This document shows positions 23,831 to 34,171 of a stretch of DNA of 64,000 nt, in pieces. The DNA is from Ustilaginoidea virens (lineage: Eukaryota > Ascomycota > Sordariomycetes > Hypocreales > Clavicipitaceae). Positions within the stretch are counted from its first letter, which is position 1. Each line of letters starts with the position of its first letter. Under the pieces are notes generated by a model. It was not told the origin of the DNA. It made no database searches and saw nothing but the letters and a program-made list of their open reading frames with translations. Location: assembly GCF_000687475.1 (NCBI RefSeq), contig NC_057319.1, positions 744,001 to 808,000 on the forward strand, given 5' to 3'. The position numbers and the translations under genes were made by a program.

Positions 23831-25406
23831 TGCATTATGATTATAATTATTCAGTCGTTCGTAGTATTCGGTTTCAAAAAAAAGGTTTATAATATTTCGT
23901 GCTAGTGTGGATGTCCTAACGGAAAGTAAAAATTCGCAGATCGGAGGCTTGAACCGGGTATGCGAGACCTAAAAAAAAGAACCTTAAGAAGAAGAAGAAG
24001 ATTAAGAGGATAAAGAAGTAAATATAATAATATCGCAGAGAATATGATGTCCCAGTCTCATCACCATGAATTCTTTCCACTGGCATGGGGCCAAAATGTG
24101 TTGTGTAGGAGGGTTGCTTTTCGAGCTAATCCAATCTAAAACCCCCCACTATTTATCCCTTCAACAGGGCCCAGCAGCCCCTGGGCTCGATGCATGTGGC
24201 GCTGGCTAGGTACGGAGTACATTCGATGTGTTTGAAGTCCGGTCGTCCCCGGGCCGGTACCCAAATACCTTACCTAGGTATGTGGGAAGCCAATGCCTGG
24301 CGTCCTCGAGGGATTCTGCTTTCCGCAGCAGCACGTGCGCATGGTGGCCGAGCAGCGATCAAGGCCTGTTCAATGGGCGCGTCGCTCGGCGCCGCCGCGT
24401 CGATGCTGCCGCTCGTTCGTTGACGGTTTGCCGCCGAAACTTTGACGCTAGCTGGCACCACCATGTGCTGGTGGTAGTACATAGTTGACATCATAATCTG
24501 AACTGAAGCCATTGACGACCGGTTGCTTCAATGTTGAGTCGAGCCCTGACGCCGCGGCTGAATCGTGCCGCTGTTCCGAAGCTAGCCCGCCCCGCCCGCC
24601 CATGCCCAGCTGGTAGGCCGGCCATTCGAGAAACACGCGACTACGGAGCAACTGTCCAGCATTCCGAGGCCGATGACGTAATCGCGCTGTTCTTCCCCCC
24701 CCCCCACTGCTTCACATCGGACTCTTGACGTGGCCGTTCAGCTTTTGCCGAACAACCTCGCGTCGAAACAAAGCGATTTTCACATGGTGGTCAAGCCCCC
24801 CGCGGAAATCCCTCGACTGGACAAGGCTGGGCTACCAAGCTTGAAGAAGCAGGGACCACGCCTGTTTGCACCCCCGTCACTGTGCCTGAATTCGCTTGGG
24901 AAAAGTACCGAGTACTCCGTACCCCCCTTGGCGACTAACTCCGTAGAGTGGAGATGCGTGACAAGGCAGGCGCTGGCTGTGATGCCGTCTGATGACTCGG
25001 TGCTCCATTCATCCGTGCAAAATTGAGCTGGAGTCTTGCGCACGGCCAGATACCCCGTCGCTCCGTCCTCCCGTGCGGGCGGGACGGGCTACGGGCTACG
25101 GGCTACGGGCAACGGGCTCGGACTCCGGAGTATCATGCTTCTTTTGAACACAGGCAGAATACCCCGTCCAGCTCTGCGCTTAGCTACTTTTAGCTAACCC
25201 TTTTTTTCTTGTCTTTTTCTCTTTCTTCTTCCAGCTGATGCCATCATGTCATCATCGCTCGCTCATTCTCCAACTTGGCCATACGTAGAGCCCACCTTGC
25301 GTCCATCTACGCCGAGTAATGCCATCCCATCAAAGCATGCCTCGCCCCGAGGCTGAATGAGGGCTAACCTACAATCAGGCTCCGTCGATACGTGTCCATC
25401 ATCAAT
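23831..25406. other. transition from AT-rich block to genic DNA, no gene seen
   Basis: AT-rich sequence ends near 24,040 and GC-rich sequence follows. Open frames after that are short, overlap on both strands and resemble no family. A TACGGAGTAC motif lies at 24211-24220 and a related palindrome at 24905-24922. A pyrimidine tract at 25197-25235 probably belongs to the promoter of the GH105 gene. Confidence 0.6.
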
Positions 25407-26603
25407 ATGCGACCCGCCTCCTGGGCAGCGACGGCTGCCACGGCCGCCACGGCCTGGTCAGTGGCTGCCGCACCGGCGACGCGCTGTCAACAGCCTTCTC
25501 TTCACATGCTTGACAGCATCATCGGCCGGAAGCAAGGGATCCAGGACTCTGGTGCCGCGAGCAGCACCCTCGAGAGCGGCATCCTGAGCCAGGCCCTCCA
25601 GGAGGCCATCGCTCGCTACCCCAGCACAAAGGACAAGTACGCCAGGTACTTGTCAGACGTTCTCGACATCGCCTCCTCCAAAGGCCTCACGGATGCTGCC
25701 CAGGCTGCCAAGAAGCCGCTGGATAGATTCTCCCTCGCCACAGCCATTCAGACAGCAATCAAGTCAGACGTCGCTCCCGTCACCGAAAAGTCCGTCGAGG
25801 CGTACAAAGCAATAGCTGCCTCCCTGCCGCTGCAAAAGCGAAACCCCGACGGCGGCCTGTGGTATTACCTATACCCTGAGTGGAGTTACTTGGACGGCAT
25901 CTTTTCCCTGCTGCCGTACATGGCATCGCAAACGAATAGAAACTTGCGGGACATGCGGCTCCAACTCGACCTGCTCCGTGAGCATTGCGCGCAAGCAAGC
26001 ACGTCCCTCTTCGTGCACGGATATGATTGGTCGCGCAACGCCGTTTGGGCCAACAAGATCACCGGCGCCAGTCCCTATGTCTGGGGCCGGGCGCTCGGCT
26101 GGTTTTTGTCCGGTTTGGTTCAGACCTGGGACCAGCTGTCCTGCAAATCGGCGGAAAGAGGCCAACTCCTGCAATTATGCGGCGACATCCACAACGTCAC
26201 CTTCCAGGTTTCGGCAGCCCTTGTCCAATACGCCGATCCCAAGACAGGCGCTTGGTGGCAGATTGTAACTCTCCCTGGCAGAGAGGGCAACTACCTCGAG
26301 AGTTCGAGCACCGCGCTCTTCACCTTTTCCATCCTCAAAGCCTTGCGCATTGGTCTCCTTTATGGCGACGTACCCAGCTATAGAGAAACGGCGATCAAGG
26401 CCTACAGCTATATGCGTGACAACTTTGTGACCGATACTGGCCACGGCACAATCGGGTTCGACAAGACCGTTTCCGTGTGCAGTCTCAACTCAACAGCCAC
26501 GTATGAATACTACACAAAAAGGCCGATTCTTCCCAATAGTCTTTTGGGCGAGTCCGCTTTTGTGTTGGCATCGTTGGAGGTGGAACGGCTTGGCGGCCAT
26601 TGA
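25407..26603 (+). CDS. glycoside hydrolase family 105, unsaturated rhamnogalacturonyl/glucuronyl hydrolase (YteR-like), secreted
   Basis: Single exon, 398 aa. The start is the ATG at 25407; the frame is open slightly upstream but only with GTG. Residues 1-22 are Ala-rich and hydrophobic, which fits a signal peptide. GH105 landmarks: E-W-S-Y-L-D-G at residues 158-164, H-G-Y-D at 204-207, then the T-G-A-S-P-x-V-W-G-R-x-L-G-W-F block (about 217-231) and the C-terminal S-L-N-S-T-A-T-Y-E-Y-Y. The Asp residues in L-D-G and H-G-Y-D lie where the family has its catalytic acids. The family hydrolyses the unsaturated uronic acid at the end of oligosaccharides released by pectin or rhamnogalacturonan lyases. 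Length is normal and no break is seen. It is the first gene beside the transposon block and converges with the HMCES gene. Confidence 0.88.
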   Translation: MRPASWAATAATAATAWSVAAAPATRCQQPSLHMLDSIIGRKQGIQDSGAASSTLESGILSQALQEAIARYPSTKDKYARYLSDVLDIASSKGLTDAAQAAKKPLDRFSLATAIQTAIKSDVAPVTEKSVEAYKAIAASLPLQKRNPDGGLWYYLYPEWSYLDGIFSLLPYMASQTNRNLRDMRLQLDLLREHCAQASTSLFVHGYDWSRNAVWANKITGASPYVWGRALGWFLSGLVQTWDQLSCKSAERGQLLQLCGDIHNVTFQVSAALVQYADPKTGAWWQIVTLPGREGNYLESSSTALFTFSILKALRIGLLYGDVPSYRETAIKAYSYMRDNFVTDTGHGTIGFDKTVSVCSLNSTATYEYYTKRPILPNSLLGESAFVLASLEVERLGGH

Positions 26604-26771
26604 CGTGGGGACACCAGCAAACATCATGAGCTGCCGACCGAAGACAGGAAAAAGCCTTGTCTCATGCCGAGTCATTTTGCAGATGTAGAAGTTTGAAGCC
26701 ATATCATTCCGATTTTCGTGCTGCAATGCCCTCGAGAGCCACAACCCCCTTGGTAAAAAAGGTTGGGCGTC

Positions 26772-28092
26772 TCAAGCAGAGTTGCCGAAAAAGCTTGTTA
26801 TCTTTTGCGATGCTGGAGGTTTTGCCCTTTTTGGTCTCTTATATTCATTCTTCGTGGCGCTAATCTTGGGCTTTCCTGACGCAGTCTTCTTCAAAGGTGG
26901 GCTGTCTGCAGCAGGCGAGACCTTGCGCTTTTCCCGCGAGGGTGGGATACTTGGTGGCGTTTGGGGTGCCATCTTCAGGTCGTCCGCGTCGTCCGCGTCG
27001 TCCGCGTCTTCCCCCTCGGTCACGGTCGGAGGTTTTTCCTTTGCTTTCGCTTGTTTGCTCCCACTTTTTTGCTGGGCCTTGGCGAAGAAATTGGCAATGT
27101 TTGACTTGTTTTCTTTGCTGTCCAGTGGAATTATAAAAGATGGCGAGTTGTTGCCAACTTTTCCCACGTCCTTTGAAACGGGGTATACATCCAGTGCTCC
27201 ATCAAATGGCTTCAGAAGAGATTGCAAATCACGAGACCATTCGTAGCGGTTTGGGTCAAGCCATTGCTTGATCTTGTCCGAGCCTGGATCAAAAATCACT
27301 GGCATACGGTCGTGGAGAAACTTGAGCTGCTTGTTGGAGTCTGTCGTGATGATTGTGTACGTATACAGCTTTTCGTCGGAGCCTATGGAACAAGACACGT
27401 GAGATGATTCATTCAGCATGACATAACACGCCATTAGCGAGCCCTACCTTCATATTGAACGCAATCCCAGAGTCCAGCGAAGCACATTAGATGACCATCC
27501 TGTCTTTTGACAAAGTGAGGCGACTTGTCCTTGGGTCCCGTCTTCAGCCACTCGAAAAAGCCCTGTGCAAGGACAACGCAGCGCTTCTTATTCTTCATGG
27601 ACGCCCACATGCCGCCTGCGGTGCTGAGAGAATCGTCACGGCAGTTGATTGTCCTCATGATGGTCTGGTAGTCGGGGTTCCTCTTGGTCCAGAATGGGAC
27701 GAGGCCCCATTTCATGGACTGCAGCTTGTACTTGACTTGGCTTGGTGGAGGCTGTTCGGCTTGGGCTGCTTTGTCGGCCACAACATCATCCTCCTCGTGT
27801 GGTCCAGCATCCGCGCGTGAGCGGGATCGAGGTCCAGCACCCCAGTCTGGCGTGTCGGCTCTGTAAACTACGCCATGGTAGCCAGGCGCAAAGTTGTAGG
27901 ACTGCCTAGGTGCGCCTGGGCCATCCTCGTCCTCGAGAGGGTAGTCCACAGGCATGCCATCATCCTCTAATAACTGCCGTACCTGAGGGGGACGCTGGTG
28001 GCGAGCATGTAAGCAAGCAAATAGATTCGGAAGACAGGCGCACAATTCGCGGGAGGGGCGCTTACAAGAGCCAGAGCATATCGACCACACAT
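26772..28092 (-). CDS. SRAP domain protein, HMCES/YedK-type abasic-site DNA-protein crosslinker
   Basis: Three exons: 28066-28092, 27448-27994, 26772-27382; 394 aa. The first exon encodes only MCGRYALAL; Cys2 is the residue that crosslinks to abasic DNA once Met1 is removed, which fixes the start. The first intron (71 nt) ends CCACCAG so that R-P-P-Q-V-R-Q follows, as in relatives. The second (65 nt) joins V-Q-Y-E to G-S-D-E-K. Other family residues are the Asn in T-I-N-C-R-D, the Glu in F-F-E-W and the His in H-D-R-M-P. The protein shields abasic sites in single-stranded DNA at forks. The tail is Lys/Asp-rich with K-I-T-S-F-F near the end, resembling a PCNA-binding (PIP) box but without the usual Gln position. 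Nuclear location is inferred. Confidence 0.9.
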
Positions 28093-28563
28093 CGCGGCGG
28101 GATCTCATGAGAAACTGTTGCCAAAGGGCAGACTTCGTGGCATCAGGCAAATCAAGATGGATGACGTATGGTCGGCTTGGGGTGTGGGGTGGCGTGACCG
28201 CGTCACGTGGGGCCTCTTCAAGACGGCAAGCATCCATCATTCGCATCCCCAAATCGATAATTTGTGCCTTCCGTAAGTTCTGCCTTTGCCCAACTCGCTT
28301 GCCCAGGCGACAAATCATCAATGTCTCAAGCATCCAGCTCGCTACCGACCTCCTACTTGGTGCCCAGAATCCCCAGGTTTGGGGGAAAGAGGCCCCGAGG
28401 TTAGGATGTTATGGCCTATTCCATTTAGCACCAGACCGCGTGATCGGATCTCCATCAGCGGACCTCGTCCCAGTTGCCTACCATGTATTAACGTTATCAT
28501 TTCCGGAGCTTTCGCCTTCATTGTGCCTCTTACCCCTGCGACAGAGCATGGTGACAATCAGTC
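28093..28563. other. intergenic, divergent promoter of HMCES and the repeat-protein ORF
   Basis: Overlapping open frames here are short and unsupported. No convincing promoter element or RNA gene is visible. Confidence 0.5.
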
Positions 28564-29568
28564 ATGGATTCCGCTTCTGCCGAGGGGTTTTCCGTCTTGA
28601 TAGTACTTCACTTTCTGCCTCTGCCGCCGCACATCACCGTAAATGCACCCTGGGACGACATCATTACTCACCCGGCCTTCAACACCACCCCCTTCACAAT
28701 CAACACGACTATCCGACTCTTCCCTGACAACCACGGCCTGCCGCACAGGGCCGTCAGCATCAGAATCCTCATCTCCTTTGGGCGTGCTCCGCTTCAGGCA
28801 GTCGGCGACGTGCATCCGAATGGTCCCGATCACGGGATCGCTGTCCGCGAGTCGAGTGTTGTGAGTGTAAGCTCAAGCAGTTCGAGCCGTTCGAGCCAGT
28901 CAAGTAGCCCACCTCCGAGTGATGGATTCCCGACACACCGTGAACCTCTGACAGGCACCTTCGATCCGACGGACGGTACGTACATCATAGACGTGGCATC
29001 GCAATCGGTAGAAGCCGCTTTGCATGCGGCCGATGGCGCAAGCGAGTCGAGTATTATGAGCCCGAGCAGCACATCTGCAAACGATGCGCATCCGATAGAC
29101 GGTGATGTCACGCCTATCATAGACGCTTTACAACCGATAGAAGACGCTTCGCACGCGGTTCGGGGTGCAAGAGAGTCGAGAGTGGTGAGCTCGAGCGGCA
29201 CACCTGCGAATGATTCACACCCGATAGGCAGGGCACTTCTGAGAGGCGGTTACCATCCGACACAAGGCGCAGACCACGTAACCGTTTTACAGTCGATCGA
29301 AGACGGTTCGCGTGCCGTGGATGGTGCACGAGCGCCAAGCGAGTCAAGTATTATGATTTCAAGCGACACGTCTGCAAATAGTCCACACTATACAGACGAC
29401 GACGATATATGCTTTGTGGATGTTCTCCCTTCGATAGAAGGCGGTGTGCAGGTGGTTGATGGCGCACAAGCGACAGACGGTGCAAGCGAGTCCAGCGCTG
29501 CAGGCCGAAGCGGCTCACTCCCTTCCAGCCGTTCAACCCGATCAAGCGTATTTGACAACGACTACTAG
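28564..29568 (+). CDS. unrecognised Ser-rich protein with about four diverged internal repeats
   Basis: Open frame of 334 codons from an ATG. Residues 100-118 are almost pure Ser/Arg/Gln. From residue 140 on there are about four imperfect 40-50-residue repeats built on I-I-D-x-L-Q-x-I-E-D-x-S-H-A-V-D-G, S-E-S-S-I-M and T-S-A-N-D-x-H-P. The repeats keep the same frame although the DNA has diverged, which argues for coding. No signal peptide, membrane segment or known domain is seen. The N-terminal 100 residues look less protein-like, so the true start or an upstream intron may differ. A silent repetitive region is the alternative. Confidence 0.4.
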   Translation: MDSASAEGFSVLIVLHFLPLPPHITVNAPWDDIITHPAFNTTPFTINTTIRLFPDNHGLPHRAVSIRILISFGRAPLQAVGDVHPNGPDHGIAVRESSVVSVSSSSSSRSSQSSSPPPSDGFPTHREPLTGTFDPTDGTYIIDVASQSVEAALHAADGASESSIMSPSSTSANDAHPIDGDVTPIIDALQPIEDASHAVRGARESRVVSSSGTPANDSHPIGRALLRGGYHPTQGADHVTVLQSIEDGSRAVDGARAPSESSIMISSDTSANSPHYTDDDDICFVDVLPSIEGGVQVVDGAQATDGASESSAAGRSGSLPSSRSTRSSVFDNDY

Positions 29569-30946
29569 CTGCGTACCGATCTCTGTCGCCCGAAAAATCA
29601 GCCGGTGTCTGTAGCATGTGCCACCGAGTCACCGACCGTGAACCGTACCCTAGGCGTCAGCGCCCCTTCTTCAGCCCTGTCCGGCTTGTCATCATCACCG
29701 CTCCCCAAACAGATTTTCAGAGTATCGATTTTTGAAAGCGCCATAGAACAGCATCACCCTCTTTTAGAAACCATGGCCAGCACCAGTCGAGCACATGGCA
29801 TGCTTACATTCGCACCATCACCGGATTGCCTTGTTTGTGGCTCGGAATTGTCGCTGGCAGCCATCAACTGGTAGGGCAAAGGATGGAACGCAGTTATCCC
29901 GCAGTTGAAGCAGCAAAAACTATACATGACCATTGACCATCGGTTGGGTGCCAGTGATTTAGACTACCCGCCTAGCAGCACAACCAGCGACGACAAGGGC
30001 ACTGGGAGGTGCTACAGCAGGGGTGGTGAGGCAAAGCAACATTCACCTGGGTGGAATACAACGGTTCACGCACACTGCCAACTGTGATACTGTGCGAGCC
30101 AACGCTCTTACCACCTTGGTGGCTCTGATGCCCATTGCACTCGAGGAGACAGCGCCTTAGACTACTAGAGACGGAGAGTGATGGCGCTGGATAAAATTGC
30201 ATCGCAAACGCCATTCCAACTCAGCTTCTATACTACACGTAGACGGTCCGTCGCCAGCGCATGCAAAGGATGGTCCAGATTGGGTAGGGATTTGGCAACA
30301 GGACGCTTCGATACTGCCCACACTTGAAATGGAGGTGACGCCGACGACAGCGGCGAGGTCAAACGCCCCGGGCCAAGGTGCCTTTGGTCATCATGGCAGG
30401 CGTAAGTTTGTTCCGTCGGTCCCGATTTGACTGTTGCGGATGCGGATGCGGATGCGGATGCTCACATTGGATTTTGTGACGCAGACAGCAAAGACTTGTG
30501 CCGTCCGTCCACAAACAGCTACTCTGACTCGTAACCGTGCAGCCGGCCTGCAGCGTACGACGCTCTGGAAAAGCGAAATACTCAGCGGTGTTTTGATTTC
30601 AAAGCCTTGGCTTTGTTCTTTTGTTCTTTTTTTTTTTCTTTCTTTTTCTTCTTTTTTTTTCCCTTTTTTTTTCCCCCTCTTTTTATTCTCTCTCTCTCTT
30701 TATTGCCCGGTTTTATTATTCTTAATAATGAATTTTTCCTCCCCTTCTCCTCCTGCGCTTGCTCCGCGAGTGACGAGTACACCCACCTGGCATTTTAGTC
30801 CCTGCGATGTCGGCCCGTTTGCGTCTTGCCTCCCCGATCCGGCTCCAACCGCGCAAATCAGCAGATCCACGTGCCTCGTCAACTTCTTCCTCCCGCCCCT
30901 CTCCCCTCCAAGATACCTGACCTACCTGCCTACGCAGCAGCACCGC
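29569..30946. other. intergenic, no supported gene
   Basis: Only weak short frames occur (the longest is 89 codons at 29605-29874, without family resemblance). The right end has a (GGATGC)4 repeat at about 30437-30461 and a 90-bp nearly pure pyrimidine tract (30610-30712), which probably belongs to the promoter or leader of the phosphatase gene. Several ATGs in that leader could act as upstream starts. Confidence 0.5.
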
Positions 30947-31831
30947 ATGGCTCCCAGAGTCGTCCTCATCCGCCACGCGGAAGCGCTCCACAACCTGGCC
31001 TATAAGTCTTTCCCGAGAACCCCCAGCCGCCGACTCCCATCCGTCCATCCGTCCGTCCGTCCCGTCCGGTCGTCACCGCTAACGCCCTCCTCGCACGTGA
31101 CCGATCCATTCCCGATCCCAAGCTCACCGACCGCGGCGAGCTGCAATGCATGCCCCTGCGCGAGTCGCTCTTCCGCCGATTCGGCGCCGTGCCGCGCGAG
31201 GACGTCGCCGTGATTGTGAGCCCGATGCTGCGCACCCTGCAGACCGCGACGCTGTGTCTCGACTGGCTGGTCGGCAGGGTGCCGTTTGAAGCAAGCGCAG
31301 ATTGGCAAGGTTTGTCTGCTCCCTTTTGGTCAACCGCCGCGCCGCGTTCATGCGTCTCCATCTACATCGTTTATTCAACCCCAAGGGGCGAGGCCGGGGG
31401 GCGGGGGCAGGGTGAGAACAGAAAACAGCGCGTGCCCCTGCAACACGGGCCGGCCGTGCGCGGTCTACGCGCCGGCCTTTCCGCACGTCGACTTTTCCCG
31501 CGTCGATCCGGTCTGGCCGGACAAGACGTCCGGGCGCGCGGCGCGCTACGGCTGCACGCGGAGCGCCGTCGTGGAGCGCGGCAGGCTGTGTCTCGAAGCG
31601 CTGCACAGCAGGCCCGAGAAGCTGGTCTTTGTGGTCTCGCACGCGGGGTTCCTCCGCACGGGCGTGGTGGGGCACTGGTTCATGAACGGCGACTACAGGA
31701 TATTCGACTTTGCGCAGGGCGCGAGCGATGGGCGCAGGGTGCTCAGGCAGGACGCGAGCACCGTGGCAGGCGGGCTGGGGTTGTCGCTGGAAGAGAGCGT
31801 GCCGTTGGGAGACGGGCTGCCCGAGCATTGA
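30947..31831 (+). CDS. histidine phosphatase (phosphoglycerate mutase-like) family protein
   Basis: Three exons: 30947-31001, 31097-31309, 31422-31831; 225 aa. Residues 1-10 carry the L-I-R-H-A phosphohistidine signature followed by E-A-L-H-N. Later come I-V-S-P-M-L-R-T-L-Q-T and, near residue 165, V-V-S-H-A-G-F-L-R, the second catalytic His. The C-terminal G-G-L-G and the length fit a family common in filamentous fungi; substrate unknown. Intron 2 (112 nt, GTTTGT...ACAG) rebuilds D-W-Q-E-N-S. Intron 1 has no usable GT-AG pair; the only solution that keeps frame and consensus (H-N-L-A-C-D-R-S-I-P-D-P) is an AT-AC intron. If that is wrong, the gene is broken by a 95-bp insertion. The open frame reaches upstream to 30434, but the signature marks 30947 as the start. 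Confidence 0.82.
31002..31096 (+). other. probable AT-AC intron of the histidine phosphatase gene
   Basis: 95 nt, starting ATAAGTC and ending GCAC. CTAAC at 31079-31083 places the branch adenosine 14 nt from the 3' end. The donor differs from the usual GTAAGT only at the first base, and the acceptor is AC in place of AG. This is the known U2-type AT-AC class, not the U12 ATATCC type. No AG lies between 31026 and 31122. Confidence 0.65.
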
Positions 31832-31934
31832 GAGCGGTCATGTCGTAAAGAAGAAGAAGAAGAAGAAGAGCAAAAGACTTTGACGCGTACAAGGGGTATT
31901 CTAGATTTGGGACATGCGGACATGCGGACATGCG

Positions 31935-33855
31935 TCATTTGGAGAGGAAGCTCTGGAATGCTTCCTGCGCAATAACCACGTTGCCCACGGCGCGTAGTCG
32001 CTTCCGCCCGACCTTTTGCTTCTCGAGCAGTTTTCTCCGACGCGTAATGTCGCTGGCGTGCAGTTTGGCAAGCACGTCCTTTCGGAACGGCTTGATGGTT
32101 TCGCGGGCCACAATCTTGTTGCCCACTGCTGCTTGGATGACCACCTCTGTTTGCCATGAGCGCCGGGATCAAACGGTGAAGGAGGGGGGGATGGGGGGGA
32201 ATGTTGGCGTACCAAACATTTGGCGGTCGACGTGCTCCTTGAACTTGGAGACCCAGGCGCGGCCGATGCGCTCGGCTTGGGAGCTGTGTATGACGCGGCA
32301 GATGGCGTCGACGGGCTGCTTGTTGACGAGGAGCTGGATCTTGACAAGGTTGCTTTCGCGCCAGCCGGCGTCTTCGTAGTCGAGGGTTGCGTAACCCTTG
32401 CTGCGCGCGTGGGGTGTGAGAGAGGGGGAAAAAAAAGAAGATGATAAAAAAAAAGGAAAGGAAAAGAAAGGCAACGGGGAAGAAAAAGGGGGGGTGGGAA
32501 GGGGGAAGGGACAGAGACGTACGTGGCTCCCTTGAGCTTGCCAAAGAAATCCTCCACCAGCTGCGCCGAGGGAATGCTGTAGACGAGAATGACCTGGGTG
32601 GCGTGGAAAAACTCCAGGCTTTGCTGCTCGCCACGGTTGGCCTCGCACAGCTCAATCACGCGGCCGAGATACTCGTCCGGGAGCGTCATGGTGGCGCGCA
32701 CGTAGGGCTCAAACGTGCGCGACTGCCGGATCCGGTGGTTGCTCGCGTCCGGGAACAGGGCCGGGTTGGAGACGACTTCTTCGGAGCCGTCGGGCCAGAC
32801 GACCTTTGTGGGCACGGTCGGCTCCGTGATGATGATGTCCCTGCCGTGCTCCTGCTTCAGCCGGTCCTGGAAGACGGAGCAGTGCAGGCTGCCGAGGAAG
32901 CCCAGGCGCCAGCCCGAGCCGAGCGCCTCGGAAAAGTCCTTTTGCAGCGTGACGCTCCGGTCGTTGAGGACGAGCTGGCTGATGCTGTCGGCCAGGCGGG
33001 TGTAGTCGCCCTGGTCCGTGGGGAAGGCGGCCACGAAGACCATGGGCTTGGGCTCCTCAAACCCGGGGCACGGCTCGACCGCCGCCTCGCTGCCGACGGC
33101 CGTGAAGGTGTCGCCCAGCTTGGCGTCCTGGATCCTCTTCATGCCCGGGTTGAAGTAGACGTAGCCGACCTGGCCGGCGCGGAGGACCCTTTGCGGCGTC
33201 GCCTCGGGATGCTGGATGCCGACCTGGCCGACCGTGTACCTCGCGCCCGTGCCGAGCGACACGACGCCGTCGCCCGCGCGGACGGTGCCGTCAAACATGC
33301 GCACGAGGAGCACCACCCCCCTGAAGTTGTCGTACCACGAGTCCACCAGCAGCATCTTGAGCGGCTTGCCCTCGTCGCCCTCGGGGTGCGGCATCTTGTC
33401 CACCACGGCCGGCAGCACGTCCGAGACGCCCTTGCCCGTCTTGGCGCTCACGAGCACCGCGTCCCTCGGGTCCAGCTCGAAGCTCGTCTCCATCTGGTCG
33501 AGCACCCGGGCGACGTCGGCAGACGGCATGTCGATCTTGTTGACGACGGGCACGAGGGCCAGGTCCTGCGCAAACGCCAGGTGGAAGTTGGACACGGTCT
33601 GCGCCTGGATGCCCTGGCTGGCGTCGACGAGGAGCAGCGCGCCGCCGCAGCTGGCGTACGACCGCGTCACTTCGGCGCGGAAGTCGACGTGCCCCGGCGT
33701 GTCGACGAGGTGGAGCAGGTAGTCCTGGCCGCGGTACGTGTAGATCATTGTGCATGTTTGGGCCTTGACTGTGATGCCTCGCTCCCTCTCGACATCGAGC
33801 TTGTCCTGCATCCCGAGAGGCCTGTCAGTCGGCCTGCCCGTGGTGGCTCGATCAG

Positions 33856-33889
<34 letters not shown>

Positions 33890-34171
33890 GCCCACCAGAA
33901 TCTGCTTGTTGGCATCGCTGGCCGAGACGGTCCCCGTGTGCTCCAGCAAACGGTCGCTCAGCGTGCTCTTGCCATGGTCGATGTGCGCCACGATGCAAAA
34001 GTTGCGGTACCGCTCAATCGGGATGGCGGCGATCCGGGCTTCGAGCTGTGCCGGCGACGGTTTGGACGCAAAGGCGCGGCGGGAGGCGAGACGCAGGGCC
34101 GGGAGCGAGGACCCTGCCGATAACGGCCCATGTCGATACCAGGCCCTTGCAGCTCTCCAAGCGCACTTCAT
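31935..34171 (-). CDS. GUF1: GUF1, mitochondrial translation factor GTPase (LepA/EF4 family)
   Basis: Four exons: 33896-34171, 32523-33805, 32213-32400, 31935-32146; 652 aa, close to yeast Guf1. The basic, Ala/Arg-rich N-terminus (residues 1-40) fits a mitochondrial targeting sequence. GTPase motifs: A-H-I-D-H-G-K-S-T (G1), D-T-P-G-H (G3), N-K-I-D (G4) and S-A-K (G5); G2 region R-G-I-T-V-K. Domain II, two EF-G-like domains and the LepA C-terminal domain follow to the end. The protein is thought to act on mitochondrial ribosomes to keep translation accurate under stress. Intron 1 (90 nt) contains 28 T in a row on the coding strand and no stop, so retention would stay in frame. The other introns are 122 and 66 nt. 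The 3' end lies about 100 bp from that of the phosphatase gene (convergent). Confidence 0.95.

Noticed and set aside
23940..23975. tRNA-like GAACCGGGTATGCGAGACC segment
   Set aside because: No acceptor stem, anticodon arm or correct spacing can be formed around it.
31002..31096. U12-type (minor spliceosome) intron
   Set aside because: The donor is ATAAGT, not ATATCC, and the branch site CTAAC is the U2 type.
32441..34123. 560-codon plus-strand open frame
   Set aside because: It is antisense to GUF1, whose frame has full family motifs. GC-rich third positions create the shadow frame.
31901..34171. continuous 756-codon reading of the GUF1 gene
   Set aside because: It runs through intron 1 as poly-Phe and, past 32523, through an intron into the wrong frame. 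Splice sites and LepA motifs give the four-exon model.
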